64,000 nt of DNA from Talinum fruticosum (taxonomy: Eukaryota; Streptophyta; Magnoliopsida; Caryophyllales; Talinaceae), in the NCBI GenBank assembly GCA_021018815.1, contig JAITYX010000003.1:4326501-4390500 (forward strand), given 5' to 3'. Below the pieces are notes generated by a model, which saw only the letters and a program-made list of their open reading frames with translations, had not been told where the DNA came from and did not search any database. The translations under genes and the position numbers were made by a program. This document shows, in pieces, positions 22,729 through 35,544 of the stretch (the first letter of the stretch is position 1; each line of letters starts with the position of its first letter).

Positions 22729-24341
22729 TGAAGGTTTGCTCTTGGAGAGTATAAATCACCCTAGAAGGGGGTGAATAGGGTGATGAGGAAACTTGCTTGA
22801 AAGTTAAAAACAAATAAGGATCTGAGGTAAGTGAGAAGCAAGGATACACTCGTAAAAGCATAAACTCGTAATTCAATAAGTAGTGAAGAAACAGATTAAA
22901 CGAAATTATAAAACCGTTCGAGTTTAGAATGTACTCGAAAAGTAATAACTCGAAGGTACGTGGAAACCTTCCCGGGCAGAAAACCACGAACCGTGCTAAT
23001 CCAAGCACGAAGTCGAATCCACTATTTTGAGTCCACAAAATACGAGTAGACTGACTTGACTTGAGTTACTCCCTTAAACAACTCCTTACAAGTTTTTCTT
23101 AGACTCGTAAATTACCTTATCTAATCTAGTACTTCCTAACCGAGATCACCCTTACAGTTAGGGACAACCGAGCTGAGTTAACCCTTACAGCTCAATCAAG
23201 GGACCTTACTTAGAGAGTAAGAAAGAAAGTGTTTGTAAATGAGTACAAGACCTTACAACTCGTAAAGTTATTAAGTAAAGAATTGGAGTTGTAAGTAGAA
23301 GATTGAGAATGAATACAATGACTTTTTGCTCAAGTATGTGTATTAACAATAGATTCGACAATCTCTAAGTCTTGAAAGTTGGCTTCTATTTATAGATGAC
23401 CAAGCAACTTAGCCGTTGTGTCCATCTTCTGACCGGAGGTCCTTTGTGACCGTTGTAAGGGATTTTTCGAGTCACTCGTAAAATATCCGTTGAGACATGA
23501 ACGCTGAGCAACGGTTCTTGACTCCTTTGGAAGTCCCAAAACCACTGGTTAATGTCTTTAAAAATAAGGTGGAAACCATCGTTGAGCTTGGTGTTGCAGA
23601 TTTCCAATTTTGGAAACGGACAATCCCGACACAAGTTGTCTAGGGCTAGGTCGAGGTGGAAAAAGCCTTGTCTCGCTGGTGATTTGACGTTTTGAAGTCA
23701 GGTTACTGTTGCAGTTCAAAATTAGGATAGCCTTGTTTGAATAACCTACAAAAGTAAATCAATTTGGTTCTCAAAGTATAAAATACTTTGGTCTAAGATT
23801 AGACACATATAATAATATAATTAAGATAATTAAATGACTAATTATGTTAGTCAGAAAAGGAATGGAAAATTCTCGAGTCTAATATCCATGATACTCAAAA
23901 ATTCCATCCGGGTTAGTCTAGAGGATAATCAAGTCAAGTAGAAAATCAAAGTAAACAAACTTGATCTAGATCGAACAAGGTTCAAACAAAATACGCCGAC
24001 TTGGAATAGAGAATTAACAATGTAATTCCTGTAACATGAAGTCGACTCGAGTTTATGTGCATGAATAAAAGTGTTTGAACATGCGATATATCTCGAGTAT
24101 TGAATGACTCGTAACCGAGTGTGAAGGGGCATGTAGACATAAGCTTTCGAGTCGACTAGTCGAAGCAATTGGAAACATATATAGTAGATGCTATAACACT
24201 AAGAGAAAATGCTATATCACTCGTAAAGGTTTCTAAGGCACATGGAATGACTTGCAATCAAAACTCTATAGGAGAAGAAGTCCTTATACCTGATTCCTCG
24301 ATGGAACTTAGAAAAGTGTAAGTATAAAGTCCGAGTCTTCA
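22729..24341 (-). mobile_element. Copia copy 1, 5' LTR
   Basis: 1613 bp, TGAAGG to TCTTCA in plus coordinates. The TATA box CTATAAATAG (minus) is at 23386-23395. It matches the left LTR throughout, with scattered substitutions and indels. Confidence 0.92.
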
Positions 24342-24346
24342 ATCCG

Positions 24347-26872
24347 TAAACGGATTTATCTAGAATTTTAAAAAAAATAAATTAGAGATAAAAATAGTCG
24401 GGCACAGTTCGGCTTCCATTTCCCTCACCTCTACTCCCCGCCTCGTGTTGCTCGTCCCTCGCTTCACCCCGTCACTCGCCGTTGCCTCCTTCGGCCAACA
24501 AGCACGACCGACGCCGGCTGGAATACTCGCCCGGCCACCCATCGGCTCCCTCTATCTCGCTCCTTCTCTCTCTCGCGCTCTCGCCCTTTCTCTCCCTCCC
24601 GCGGGCGCTGCTCGACTCCCTTGCCGCGGCCCACCCGGCGGCCAGCCACCGATCGCAGCCGCCGCCGAAGCCCTCGCCGGTGCTCGCCGGTGCCACCGGA
24701 GCCTAGGGGTACTCTTCACCACTCCACCTCCTTCTTAGATTCCATCCCCGAGTTTTAAAGATAAAACCCCAAACCCTATATTGCACACTTTGTTATTTGC
24801 TTAGTGATTGTAGTTGTAAATTGAATCATATGACCTAGAAATATGTTGTGGAGTGAATTTAAAGATTGATTTGGGAGAATTCGAATTGATATGGGTGATT
24901 GAGGTTTGGTACTTTGTTGGATTGATTGTGTATAAATGTGAACGAATGTGATTCCTTTTGGGAAATTATAATTTAGTGAATGAGATTAGGGATGTTTTGT
25001 TATATAATTGAGTAATTTGATGGATTCCGTTATATTGGAAACGGTTATATTGAACAAACGAAGGCGAATGAATATGATTTCTCTTGTAAAATTGTGATTT
25101 AGTGAATTGAATTGGGAGTATATTGGTGTGAATGTTGAGCAATTTGATGGGTTAGTTACATTTTGTAATTAGCTAGAATTGAACATAAAGGAAGAAAAAT
25201 GTGTAGGGAGATTGAAGTTGGATAATAGATTGTGTTGGAGGCATGTGGAAAATTTGAACATTTGGTATACCTAATTGCGTTGTGAATGGGATTTGGTTGA
25301 AAAGAATGCTTATGACCTTAAGGTCGTATATACATGGATTTGAGCAATTAAGTAAATGGTGAAATCTACCTACGGGAAGGACATTTGGTGGGTTAGTGTA
25401 ATTATTTAATCATGGAGCTTGAATATAACGAAATGAAGGTGGAGCTAACTATAAGGATTGAAAATAGCACTAAAATGGGTAAACTAATTTGATTAATTGT
25501 AATTAATAATAATAATAGCAACAACAATGATGGTGATAATAACACTAACTACGAAGAACATATTTTGAGCTTGTTAAGCGTGTTATAATAACTACGAAAT
25601 GTTTAAGTACTTGTATTTATCTATAAATATATATATATATATATATATCTTTATCATTTGATTTGAATTGATAATGCATTACATCGTGTAAATATCATTG
25701 CTTGGTCTAATCAACTACTTTAACAAGTATGTGTTGTAATTAAGATTTAAACGAAATTAATGTAGTAAAGTATGTAAGAAAAACGTGGTTTAACGAATTA
25801 CGTAATAAATATAGAAAATGAAATAAAGCGTTAACGCCTATACAAATTCAATTATTGAAACTCACGAGAAACATTATTAACAACATAAATCTATTGAAAC
25901 AGAATTGACGCCACTTCCGTTGCCGAATAACCGGTAACTCAAATTTCTGTACAAGGGGAGAAACAAAAGTTTCAATTCGAGTACGTTCATTGCCTGTACC
26001 CTTCGAAAATTCACATATTTCAAGCAAATCTTAACATTTCTTATATAAATAACTAATAATGAATCATTTGCAAGCGAAATTTTGCCACCTAATTAAGTGG
26101 TCCCCGCTCAATTATCAATTATCGTGGCTTATGCCCTTCAATTCCACCCGCGGCTTCAACTTGGGTTCTCGGTCGGCCCGTGAGGTGTGCACCTTATTCA
26201 AAGATCGTATCAATTATCAAGGGGTTCCACTTTCGGATAATAACCGACAATAAAGTTTTACTCATATTCTCTCCCCTAATTTATAACTAAAATGAATTGA
26301 AATGCTCGAGCTCAATCAAGATGTTTTTAAAATTATTTGATTGTGCAGGGATATTCGTATTGAGTTTCGACTCATTTTTTCTAATTATTTTATTGTTTTT
26401 GTTTTTAGGAAAAGCATCTCGTGAACAGTCCTTTGCCTAAGAAGTCCGAGGGAAGCAAGACCTAGCTGGATACTTCGTTTTCATTGCTCTATGATGGGTT
26501 AGATGCTCACAGTAATTCTCTTCCTCGATAAATTTTGGGTTTGACTTTGAAATGTAACTAAATATTGCGTATTTCTTATCGTAGACTCGTTGTATTGGCT
26601 TCTTTAATATACAAAGATGTAGCAGGACTCAGCTTTGGGATTGGTTTATTTACGTTGCCGGGCTTGGCTCCCCGCAACATAACATTTAGCGCTTTCAAAG
26701 ACTTACTCAAGTATAACCGATAAATACAAGTTGTTATGATATTTTATTTTATTTAGCCTAGTCCTATTATTAGGGCGGCGAGTGACGCTTCGAGTCGTTA
26801 ACTTCCGCTGCGACCATGCCTAATATTCTCGAATTAGAGAATTATTTAGTAATGGTGATTGCGGGCGTTACG
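24347..26872 (+). mobile_element. Tekay 5' LTR, right segment
   Basis: Continues the LTR cut at 13116 and parallels 39930-42523. It contains a GC-rich block at 24440-24700 and ends in GGGCGTTAC just before the primer site. Open frames in the GC-rich block on both strands are not conserved as proteins between the two LTRs and are not genes. A (TA)n tract at about 25627-25648 is much shorter than in the other LTR. Confidence 0.9.
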
Positions 26873-26876
26873 GTTG

Positions 26877-26890
26877 TGGTATCGGAGCCA
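26877..26890 (+). promoter_or_regulatory. Tekay primer-binding site
   Basis: TGGTATCGGAGCCA, one base different from the initiator-Met tRNA complement TGGTATCAGAGCCA, four bases after the LTR. Confidence 0.9.
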
Positions 26891-27035
26891 AGTTTAGAGA
26901 TCACTCGTGAGCAATAGGATTTTAAAGTGTCGTAATTTGATTTGATGGACAATTATATGGGAATTAATTCTATTATTTGTTGAGATCTCGTAAACCCCAG
27001 CTTCGGTTTAGGCAAATTTTCTTTATTTGTTTTAG

Positions 27036-27753
27036 ATGAATCATGCAGGAGATCCTTTGGATCCCTATGCTATCTACATGCTACTAGGCACCTCCGTGGC
27101 TGCACACATATCTCATCTTTATGCTAGCATGCTAGAACACATGCAGGACCCTTTGTCGAGTTTCACAGCTCACTCATGCGTACACATCGAATTCTGTGGT
27201 CCCCGCTACCCGTAGCCCCGTGGGATGAGTTTAGGTTTCAATATCATGACTTTATGGTGACAGGGGACCCTAGAGTCGATACAGCTAGGTTCCGGATACG
27301 AGGGATTTGGACTACTATTACCAATGAACTCCTGGTTAGAGAGAATTTGGAGCATAAGGGGGTCAATTATGAGACATTACAGCTTTTCTTTGGCCCGCAC
27401 AGGGATCACCATCACATCAACCCGCACCTGGCCCCCAGCAGCCACTAGCTCCTCCTCTGCAATCGGACTTTGAGGATAGCCTGGGGTTAAACCCATGTAT
27501 GACCTTTCCGACAGCTTCCGATGATTCTGGAGGAGTTCATGTCGTTATAGACATACCGTAGTCGGCCGAGCTTGTCATATTGAGCTCGGACGAGGAGGGT
27601 GATGAGGTTGATATGGAAGAGGACCCTAAGATACGGGAGTATGGGAGTGGAGGAGAGGAGCAGGACGAAGTAGAGTTGATTTATATCGGTTCCGATTCGG
27701 AGGCCGATTATGACCAGTGGGACCCGGATTTCGACCCCGCACGGGGTCATTAG
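27036..27753 (+). pseudogene. unrecognised extra ORF between primer site and gag, acidic tail
   Basis: ATG 27036 opens a frame with GDPLDPYAIYMLLGTSV and SHLYASMLEHMQDPLSS. After a frame change near 27170 it continues with HRILWSPLPVAPWDEF, TGDPRVDTARFRIRGIW and ENLEHKGVNYETLQLFFGP (to about 27390), then a His/Pro-rich linker. A third frame gives a strongly acidic C-terminus (ELVILSSDEEGDEVDMEEDP, then IYIGSDSEADYDQWDPDFDP) ending at TAG 27751. The three segments fit one ancestral protein of roughly 235 aa. It is not the Tekay gag, which is recognisable further downstream. I do not recognise the domain; Trp/Tyr-rich composition plus acidic tail suggests a nuclear or nucleic-acid-associated role only as speculation. 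Confidence 0.6.
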
Positions 27754-27759
27754 CATTGT

Positions 27760-28330
27760 GTGATTGTTGTTTCGGTTTTTTGGGAACTTGTACATATAGG
27801 GCGCTTAGCGTAGGGTTGGCATAAATTTTTGGGTATGTGTGTATAAATGATGTATGTACATATGATGAGCCAACCAACCTAACTCAAATAGCGGTATCGC
27901 TCGATTTTGGGGTTTATCAGGCGACTTCGATTAGGGTTAACTATCATCTTTTTTTGTGTAGAAGGAAGGATACAAAGGGGAGGAGAAGATTACAAACTTA
28001 ATATATGACTTACAGAGTTGAAATCTAACATGTAATTTTTGTGCTATCTATGTATATAAATGCAATGAAGATAGTTTTTAACTAATTGTTGTGGTGTTTT
28101 AAGTAGGTAACATTTTGTTTTGAAAAGAAATTAGATAATAACAATTCAAGCAAATTTGCATTAATGTGATTCAAGCATGTCCGAGACGTAAAGTAACAAC
28201 ATAACTCGGAATGTGGTCGAAGACTTGGGCAATGATCGAGGAATTGAGGACCAAGTGTTAGAAACTCCTCCCAACTCACAACAAAGTTTGGTGAGACCCA
28301 ACCTCGCGTCCTTAGGGGTTCCACTAACGC
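27760..28330. other. spacer between extra ORF and gag
   Basis: No coding signal convincingly read. It may include decayed leader or gag N-terminus. Confidence 0.4.
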
Positions 28331-28960
28331 CATTGATCCGGACTATTGGAAAAACTTGGTAATAGAGTTAATGAAAAGGATTCCCCTACGCCTAGTGAAT
28401 CCACTTCTAAGCTTGATAAGTTAGGCTGATAGAGTGGCTCGACGCAATCCTAAGACTTACAGAGTGGGAAGATCGATCCAATGGATTTAGAAGAATGGAT
28501 TAGGGAGATGGAAAAGATATTTGCGATCGTTAAGGTTCCTGAAGAAAAAAGGTAAATATAGGGACTCACTACCTAACCGGTGAAGCGGATATTTGGTGGA
28601 GCACCATGAAGAACAAATTTCAAGGTTGTGAGTTCACTTAGGAAAAATTTATAGAAGAGCTTGGAGCGAAGTTTTACCCGATCTCGGTCCGACGTCGAAA
28701 GAAAAAGAGTTCCCGGAATTGAGGATGAATAATAATATGACAGGTGATGCAATGACGCTAGCCAATTCATAGAGCTATCCAGATTTGCCCAAGAAGGTAG
28801 AAAGCTATAGAAAAGGGAGCTGCGAAGTCCCCGATGCCGCTACCTCGGGGACTCGCGCCGCCCCCAAAATCTGTGGATCGTGGGGCGAGCATACGTGATG
28901 CACAGGAAGGAAGCGACAGCCTCGGGAACAGCTTGTTACTGGTACACTCTTTCTAAACTC
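28330..28960 (+). pseudogene. Tekay gag relic
   Basis: Plus-strand pieces in different frames: MDLEEWIREMEKIFAIVKVP (about 28480-28540), YLTGEADIWWSTMKNKFQG (about 28570-28630), EKFIEELGAKFYP (about 28640-28680) and KEKEFPELRMNNNMTGDAM (about 28700-28755). These match the retrotransposon gag domain of Tekay elements. No zinc knuckle remains; the 28800-28940 stretch is degraded. Confidence 0.75.
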
Positions 28961-29794
28961 AAAATCTTTTTATGTTTTATTTGATTCGGGTGCTACCCAT
29001 TCATTTATATCTACCCAGGCTGCCTCCCAACCGCAATTAGAAAATCATAAGACTTCAATTGAGTGCCAAATTGGGTTGCCAAATGGAAGAGTGGTAGAAT
29101 GTCCAATTCTCTACCAACATGTGCCCCTAGTTATAAGCGGGAGTTGTTTCCTGTAGATTTAATCCAATTTGATCTTTCGGAATTTGATGTGATTTTAGGA
29201 ATGGATTAGTTGGCAACTCATGAAGCGAAAATAGATTGTAAAGGTGGTAAGGTTAATTTAAAGGGGAAAGGGAAGGAACTATGTTTTCACGGTGAAAAAG
29301 ATGCAAAGAAGTATTATATAATTTCAGTTATGAAGGTTAACAAACTACTAAGACATGGTGCATTGGGTATTTATGTTATGTTACTCGAAGATAGAAAAGA
29401 CAAGACAAACATAGAAGACATACCTAGAGTACGTGAATTCCTAGATGTATTTCCTGAGGATCTACACTGGTCTATCTCCTCAAAGGGAGATTGGTTTTGA
29501 AATTGAACTAATCCTCGATGCACAACCTATTTCTAAAGCGCCATGTAGAATGGCCCCAGCGAGAACTTAAAGAGTTGAAGACCCAACTTGATGAATTGAC
29601 ACAAAAAGGATTCATTAGGCCGAGTGTGTCACCTTGGGGAGCTGCAGATCCTATTTGTGAAAAAGAAGGATGGAACTTCGAGACTATGTGTGGATCATAG
29701 GGAGTTAAATAAGATAACTATCAAGAACAAATATTCCCTACCTAGAATTGACGATTTGTTTGACCAACTACAAGGGGCTGGAGTGTTTTCGAAG
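28960..29794 (+). pseudogene. Tekay protease and RT N-terminal half
   Basis: Protease active-site motif YVLFDSGATHSFIS at 28971-29012, followed by FDVILGMD (about 29180-29205). The linker IPRVREFLDVFPEDL (about 29420-29465) precedes the RT. RT pieces are [20 protein letters not shown] (about 29575-29635) and [20 protein letters not shown] (29690-29750), ending GVFSKID at 29799, where the Athila-like element is inserted. Frames change between segments. Confidence 0.9.
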
Positions 29795-29799
29795 ATAGA

Positions 29800-31212
29800 T
29801 GTTAAACCTCATTTTTATCGGTTTTTAAGGCATTATTTAACCCAATTCCGTGATGATTTCAATGATATTTATTTAGTTTTGGGTTAAATTTTGTTCTGTT
29901 TTTCTTTATCGTCACCTAAGCTCGTAAAACTCTTTATTACGGGTTTTGGGCTTAAATTTGAGAGATTCGAGCTAAATTTGATGAAAAGCGATGAAGAGAA
30001 GAGTCCGGCCCGAGAGCGAGGCAAGAAAGAAGCCTAAAACACATCAAGAGAAGTTACACGACCTACTGTGTGAAGCTGTACAACCATGCGGATCATCGAG
30101 CGAAGGGCCCGAAATCAAGGAAGGCCGCATGGCCCCTGTGTGCATCTTGCACGGCCGTGTGAGAAGCTACGGAAGTTGAAGTCGTGCACAGTACCCGTGC
30201 CAAAGTTGCACGGCTCGTGCAAGAGAGGCGAAAGTTCAGGCAATCCTGCACGGCCGTGCGGCATCTGCTTCGGCGGCTTTATAAGCGATGTTTGTATAGT
30301 TTTTCTTGGCAGTTCTTTTCTCCATCAAATTTTAGGGTTTCTACGGTAGTTTCCAGCCATCAAATCCCTTTAGATTGAAATTTAATATTTGGAATTTTTG
30401 AAGATTAATTTGAATTCAAGCATTCGGATTTCTATTTTTTGTAATTCTTAATTCTCTCTCTTTATGTTTGCTCTTTGTGATTTCTCTATAGTTTTCATGT
30501 TTATATTCATTGAATCTTGTCAATTGTTTAGTATCATGTTTAGGGGCTAATTTCTCCACTTAGGTTGGGATTGATCCCTATTATGCCTTGATAATCATGA
30601 ATTGAGTACCAATTGAATTGTTCTATGCTTGTTAAGTTAGAATTCACTTCGCTCACCACTTTTTCATTGATTGCCTCGAGAGAGGACTCATATGCTTTTA
30701 TTAGGGTTTTATGAACATCAAAAGATGAAAACTCACCTAGAATGACGTTGTGAACGATTAGAACTTCAATATGAAAATAATTAAGGTTTTAATCTGGGGT
30801 TGTGAGATGCATTCTTTGTGATTTTTCTCTTTATTAATCCCATGAAAATAGATTATTAGATTGTGCAAGATTAGTCTTTGACCTTCGAAAGTAGGCGAAG
30901 ATAGGCTTAATTGGTGTCTCCCCTTCTAAATCGCTAGCATAGGCAAATCTCAAACGGTATTCGATTTTGGTTTCGGGCATAGTAGTGTGATTAATCCCAA
31001 TCTAAGGCTTGTTATTCATTAATCTCTCATAGTTATTTTGTTATTAGTTGAATCCGAGAACCAAATCACTCGTCGAACCGAGTTTTACCTAGATTAGAGT
31101 TTTTAGGTGGATTTAGTATTTGAAAGCAAGTTCCTCGTGGACATGACTCGTACTTGCCGGTTCCTAGCTACAACTACACTTGTGCACTTGCGGTATAATA
31201 TTTCTCCTAACA
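29800..31212 (+). mobile_element. Athila-like 5' LTR
   Basis: TG..CA ends. The U3 part holds repeated GC-rich palindromes such as TGCACGGCCGTGC (about 30250 and near 30147). Highly similar to the 3' LTR, suggesting a relatively recent insertion compared with neighbouring elements. Confidence 0.92.
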
Positions 31213-31218
31213 AGTTTT

Positions 31219-31236
31219 TGGCGCCGTTGCTGGGAA
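31219..31236 (+). promoter_or_regulatory. Athila-like primer-binding site
   Basis: TGGCGCCGTTGCTGGGAA, close to TGGCGCCGTTGCCGGGGA used by Athila elements, six bases inside the 5' LTR. Confidence 0.85.
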
Positions 31237-31364
31237 CTTTGTTCTTTTGAGTACTAAATTTGCTTTAAGAGTTGAAACTAGGTCTTGTGTTCTTGTATCA
31301 GCACCGATCTTTTCTTGATTTCCGCTTGAACCTCGTTTACGCTCGGTATAGTTCTTGTTTTTGG

Positions 31365-32790
31365 ATGTATAGGAGGAGTCGAAAAGGGAGAGAAATTGTC
31401 CTGTTTGACCCTGAAATTGAAGCAACAACAACATCAATCAGCGCAGCTGCGAGAAGGCGGAGAAGAGAGGAAAGAATGGCGGAACAAGGACCGCAACCGA
31501 GACTGCTAGGGGACTATGCCATCCCTAGTGCGTCCGGGGCAATTTCGACCATCGTTGGGCTGAATGTCGCTGCAGAGGACTTTGAGGTGAAGATGTCGCT
31601 CATTCACTTTGTGCTTGCAAGATGCATTTGAAGGGCTTCCCGGTGAAAATGCCATCCGACACATCAATTCCTTCCTGGAGAAGTGTGGAACTGTGAAGAT
31701 CAACAACTTCACCCATGAAGCCCTCTCGCCTCAAGCTCTTTCTTTTCTCCCGAAAGGATAGAGCCAAGGATTGGTTGCTAAATGAGGATCCTAACAAGTA
31801 TGCTACTTGGGAGGCTTTGTCTAAGGCATTTATGGCAAAGTTCTTTCCCCAAGCAAGACAGCGAAATTGAGGAATTCTATCTCCACCTTTTGCTTGGAGG
31901 ATGGAGAGTCACTCTATGAGGCTTGGGAGCGCTACAAGGATCTCCAAAAGAAGTGTCCTCACCACGGCATTCCCGAATGGATGGTCCAATAGACTTTCTA
32001 CGATGGGCTACCTCCCCATATTCGGATTTCTATAGATGCAGCTGTAGGAGGTGCTCTCATGGCTAACGGTGAAAGTGAAGCCAAGGCTCTTATTGAGAAC
32101 ATGGCTTCCAACGGTTATCATTCGGGCAGCGAGAGGTTAGTTCTAAAGAAAGGAGGGATGCATGAGATTGACTCTATAGCTCTCCTAGCTAGCAAGTAGA
32201 TGCTCTTAGTCGAAGCTAGAGCGCGTGAGTGCGAGTGTCTACTTCCGGTGGTTCCTCAAGTGCTTGCAAATGAGGGATATATAGTTTGTGAGATATGTGG
32301 AGTGCAAGGACATGTGGCCGTTGAGTGCCAAGTTGATTTCCAAACTGTTAAGCAAGCCAATGCCTTACAAAACTTCAATTTTAGACCACAAAATGATCCA
32401 TACTCTCAAACCTACAACCCTGGATTGAAGAATCACCCCAACTTTTCTTACAGGAATAATAATCCTGCGCCACCTAGTTTTCAGCCTAGGGTCTCCTTCA
32501 ATCCAAGCACCTCAACCCTCGCCTCGGAAGTCAAATCTAGAGAGCCTCATGGAAAGCTTCATTCAAACACAATCCAGAATAAATGAGGCCTTGGGTGAAT
32601 CTATCAAGCAATTGACTTCTAAGTTTGAGGGCATGTCTACCCACCACAAGATCCTGGAGACCCAAATATCCCAAATAACCCAACAAGTGAGCCATCTTTC
32701 TAGACCTCGGGGCATTTACCGGGCCAGCCAGAGATCAATCCTAGGGTCCATGTCAATGCCGTTCAAACCTGTAGGGCGGAGTTAGTAGAG
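31365..32790 (+). pseudogene. Athila-like gag, broken
   Basis: ATG 31365 begins MYRRSRKGREIVLFDPE. In order: RLLGDYAIPSASGAIST, then after a frameshift GFPGENAIRHINSFLEKCGT (about 31630-31690), EDGESLYEAWERYKDLQKKC (31900-31960), FYDGLPPHIRISIDAAVGGA (about 31995-32055) and ENMASNGYHSGSER (32095-32140). These match Athila gag. A complete zinc knuckle CEICGVQGHVAVEC follows at about 32293-32334, then an Asn/Pro/Tyr-rich stretch and a Gln-rich coiled-coil-like tail to about 32700. Several stops and frameshifts. Confidence 0.85.
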
Positions 32791-33179
32791 AGTCCTGTTG
32801 TGATTTTGCAGGAAGACAAGCACAGTACTACTCAGGTTGATCAAGCATAACCCAATTCGTAGTTCGGATGAGCATGCCCCCAAAACACCTCCTCGTACGC
32901 CCATATCGGCCACCTATACCATATCCTCGGAGATTGTTAGAGCCTCGATTTTTGAAATTTGTTGATATGTTGAAGAAGGTCTACATCAACATGCCATTCT
33001 TAGAGGCTATCAAGGAAACACCCTCCTATCTTAAGTTTTTAAGGGAGATTCTCTCCAAGAAGACTAGGTTGGAGGATGTTTCGTAGTAAGCATGGGGAGG
33101 TGTGCAGTGTAATTCTGCAGACCAAGTCACCTTCTAAGCCGTAGGATTCGGGAAGTTTTTCTATTCCCTGCTCAATCAA

Positions 33180-33576
33180 GGGAGTGGAGATTAATAGAGC
33201 CCTTTGTGATCTCGGAGCAAGTGTGAGCATAATGCCACTTCCACTCTACACAAAGCTTCAGCTAGGTGATCCGCAACCCACCAATATCTCCATTCTCATA
33301 GATCAGTCTATTCGGTGCCTCGTGGATATTCTAGAGGATGTACCTATTCAAGTAGGGAAGTTTGTTGTTCCTTGCGATCTTGTGGTGATGGATATGGATG
33401 AGAGTATTCGACTCCCTATTATCTTAGGGAGACCATTTCTGGCAACTACAGGAGCCGTGATTGATGTACCTGCAGGGAAGATCTCCTTTCACATCTGTGG
33501 TGAAAGTGTTGATTTCTTCCTCCCACCACCACCTGTACCCTTGGCTCCTCGTTCCCGACCCTGCAGCTTGATTTGA
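33180..33576 (+). pseudogene. Athila-like aspartic protease domain
   Basis: Open frame with ALCDLGASVSIMPLPLY at about 33200-33245 (active-site DLGAS form, usual for Athila), PIQVGKFVVPCDLVVMDMD (about 33345-33400) and LPIILGRPFLATTGAVIDV (33413-33470). The C-terminal Pro-rich stretch ends at a stop at 33574. The domain itself is uninterrupted, though its upstream fusion to gag is broken. Confidence 0.85.
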
Positions 33577-33579
33577 TAT

Positions 33580-35544
33580 CCACACATGGGATGAGCCAAC
33601 CACGCCGACCTGCTCTACCGGACTTGCCCATCGAAGCGGATATTTGGTTTGCTCAGAGTGTTAATCATGATGAGGAGGTAATGAATTTCATGTCACATGA
33701 CCATTCTTCACTTTATCCTCATCCTCGGTCCTCCCTCGTCTACTGTTTGAGGTACGGGGTCAAGCTTGATGTTTTAAGGATGGTAGGGATGGATTTTTAT
33801 TCATTTAGGTTGCATTCATGTAGTTTCTTAGGATTACTTTTTCATTTTTTCACCTTTCCATTTATTATGTAGTCCTAAGCATATAGGTTAGAATCTTTGC
33901 ATTACTTACATTTTTGTTCTTCTTTTTGATCTTAGCTCATTTGAGGAATTATAGAGGAGGGAAATTCATAAACTTTTGAGGTAAACACGCTCCATCCCTT
34001 ATTTCATTCTCTTCTATGTGAGGTATCTTTGTTAGTTAGCTTTTATTACTTTAAAAAATTTAAAAATCCCAAAAATAGCTTTGAAAACGCTCTCGTGATG
34101 ATGATGTGAATTGTGATAGTTGATCTTTGGGCGTGATTGTGCATGATTTGATTGCCCATTCTTGGTAGAAACTTTGTGTGGAAATGAACTTGTGAATGAA
34201 TTTGATTGTGATGTCTTGAGTTGCTTGCCGGTGTCTTTGAGAATTTCTTTGCATGATTGGTAAACTTGAACATGTGGTAAATCTTTGAGCTAGTTGTTGA
34301 TTGTGGTGGATAAGCCCGTGAGACTTTGAGCCTTATAGACTAATTCATCAATTTTAGTCTCATGTTTCATTCTTTGTGTGACTCTTCCTTTATGCATACA
34401 TCTAGAACTTGCTCTATTTCTCTTTGAGACCACACTTGGTATATGCATTGTGTAATATGATAGAGGCATTCGTTTGTTTTCAAGCTACATGAGCCAAAAA
34501 GCCATCCCATTCATTTATACCATTTTGCTACTCCTTTGAGCTTTAACTTGTTTCTTGATACACCTGCATCTACTTTACCTTTGGCCTTTATACATTTTCT
34601 ATACCAAAGCCGGGTCTAGTGGAGCAATACTTATTTGGTAGTTTTGGTTTAAATGATGGAGTGTTGTATTCGGTTTGTAGTTTGAATAGGGGACCTATGT
34701 CGAAAAATGATAAGTTCCCCTTTTAGACTCTTTTGGAATTGAGTAGTGTTTATGATTCCCATGCCAATTATATCTATTCCTTAAAGTTTTGAATTTTTGA
34801 AAAAAAGAAAGAAAAGAAAAAAAAAGGAAAAAAGAAAATTTTGAAAAAAAAAAAGAAAAGAAGTGAAGAAATAAGTGATTGGCATGTGGAAAATTCAAAA
34901 AAAAAAAAAAAAAGGTTGTATGCTCATTCCAAAAGTTGTCTTAAAGCATGTTGTGCTTAAAGAGGTGATTTGGGAGAAAGTTTTTAGTTATGTTTGGAAA
35001 TGTTTTCTGCTCCTTAGCTGTTAGGCCTCGGCTATCTAGCTCCATATATCCCAAATTGGTTTCCCTTTCTACCAATGAACCTTGGCCACGTTACAAGCTT
35101 TGAAAGACATCGTGATTGCACTTGCATGTTTGCCTCTATAGTGGTGGAGAATGAGAATATGACCAAGCCTATGGTAGTTTGTGTTTTTGGAAAGAAATAT
35201 TGAGAGAACCCTCAAAAATTTCAAATAAGATGGAGTGATCCACAATTCTTAAAGTTAGGTTCCACCGGCCAAGTTAGCTGGCCATTTGTTTGAGGGCGTC
35301 GTGAATGCTAATGTGATTCAATATGAGACAGTCGTGCATTGTGACCAAGCATTGTAGTCATTGAAGTTTTCAGGCTAGTTTTCATGGAAGCATGATACTT
35401 TGAATAGGTTGTCTTTGTGCATGATTATCCCTATTGATTGAACTGTTAACTCGTCACCCGAGGAGGGTGAATGTGAGGTTTTAACCCGGGATTGTTACTT
35501 GACAGTCTTGCTTGGGGACAAGCAAGAGCTAAACATGGGGCAGT
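33580..35544 (+). other. noncoding 3' part of Athila-like element
   Basis: No RT, integrase or env ORF is recognisable. 34797-34915 is almost pure purine, dominated by A tracts (AAAAAGAAAGAAAAG-type). The likely polypurine tract is the ACATGGGGCAGT just before the LTR (35533-35544). Confidence 0.6.

Larger units (their letters stand above)
13117..24341 (-). mobile_element. complete SIRE-like Copia retrotransposon (copy 1)
   Basis: 11.2 kb with TG..CA LTRs at both ends (13117-14725 and 22729-24341). The primer site is next to the right LTR and the polypurine tract next to the left, so transcription runs on the minus strand. TSDs are ATCCA (13112-13116) and ATCCG (24342-24346), and the intact Tekay 3' LTR (39924 onward) confirms the empty site. 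Order on its own strand: LTR, PBS, gag, protease, integrase, RT, RNase H, then a third env-like ORF, LTR. The integrase-before-RT order defines Copia; the long third ORF region and large size point to the SIRE/Maximus lineage. Confidence 0.92.

Noticed and set aside
24360..24738. Several overlapping open frames on both strands in a GC-rich block
   Set aside because: Part of the Tekay LTR; the counterpart at 40060-40384 does not preserve the same proteins.
33573..33872. 99-codon frame after the Athila-like protease
   Set aside because: No recognised domain, and its hydrophobic end lies in T-rich noncoding sequence.
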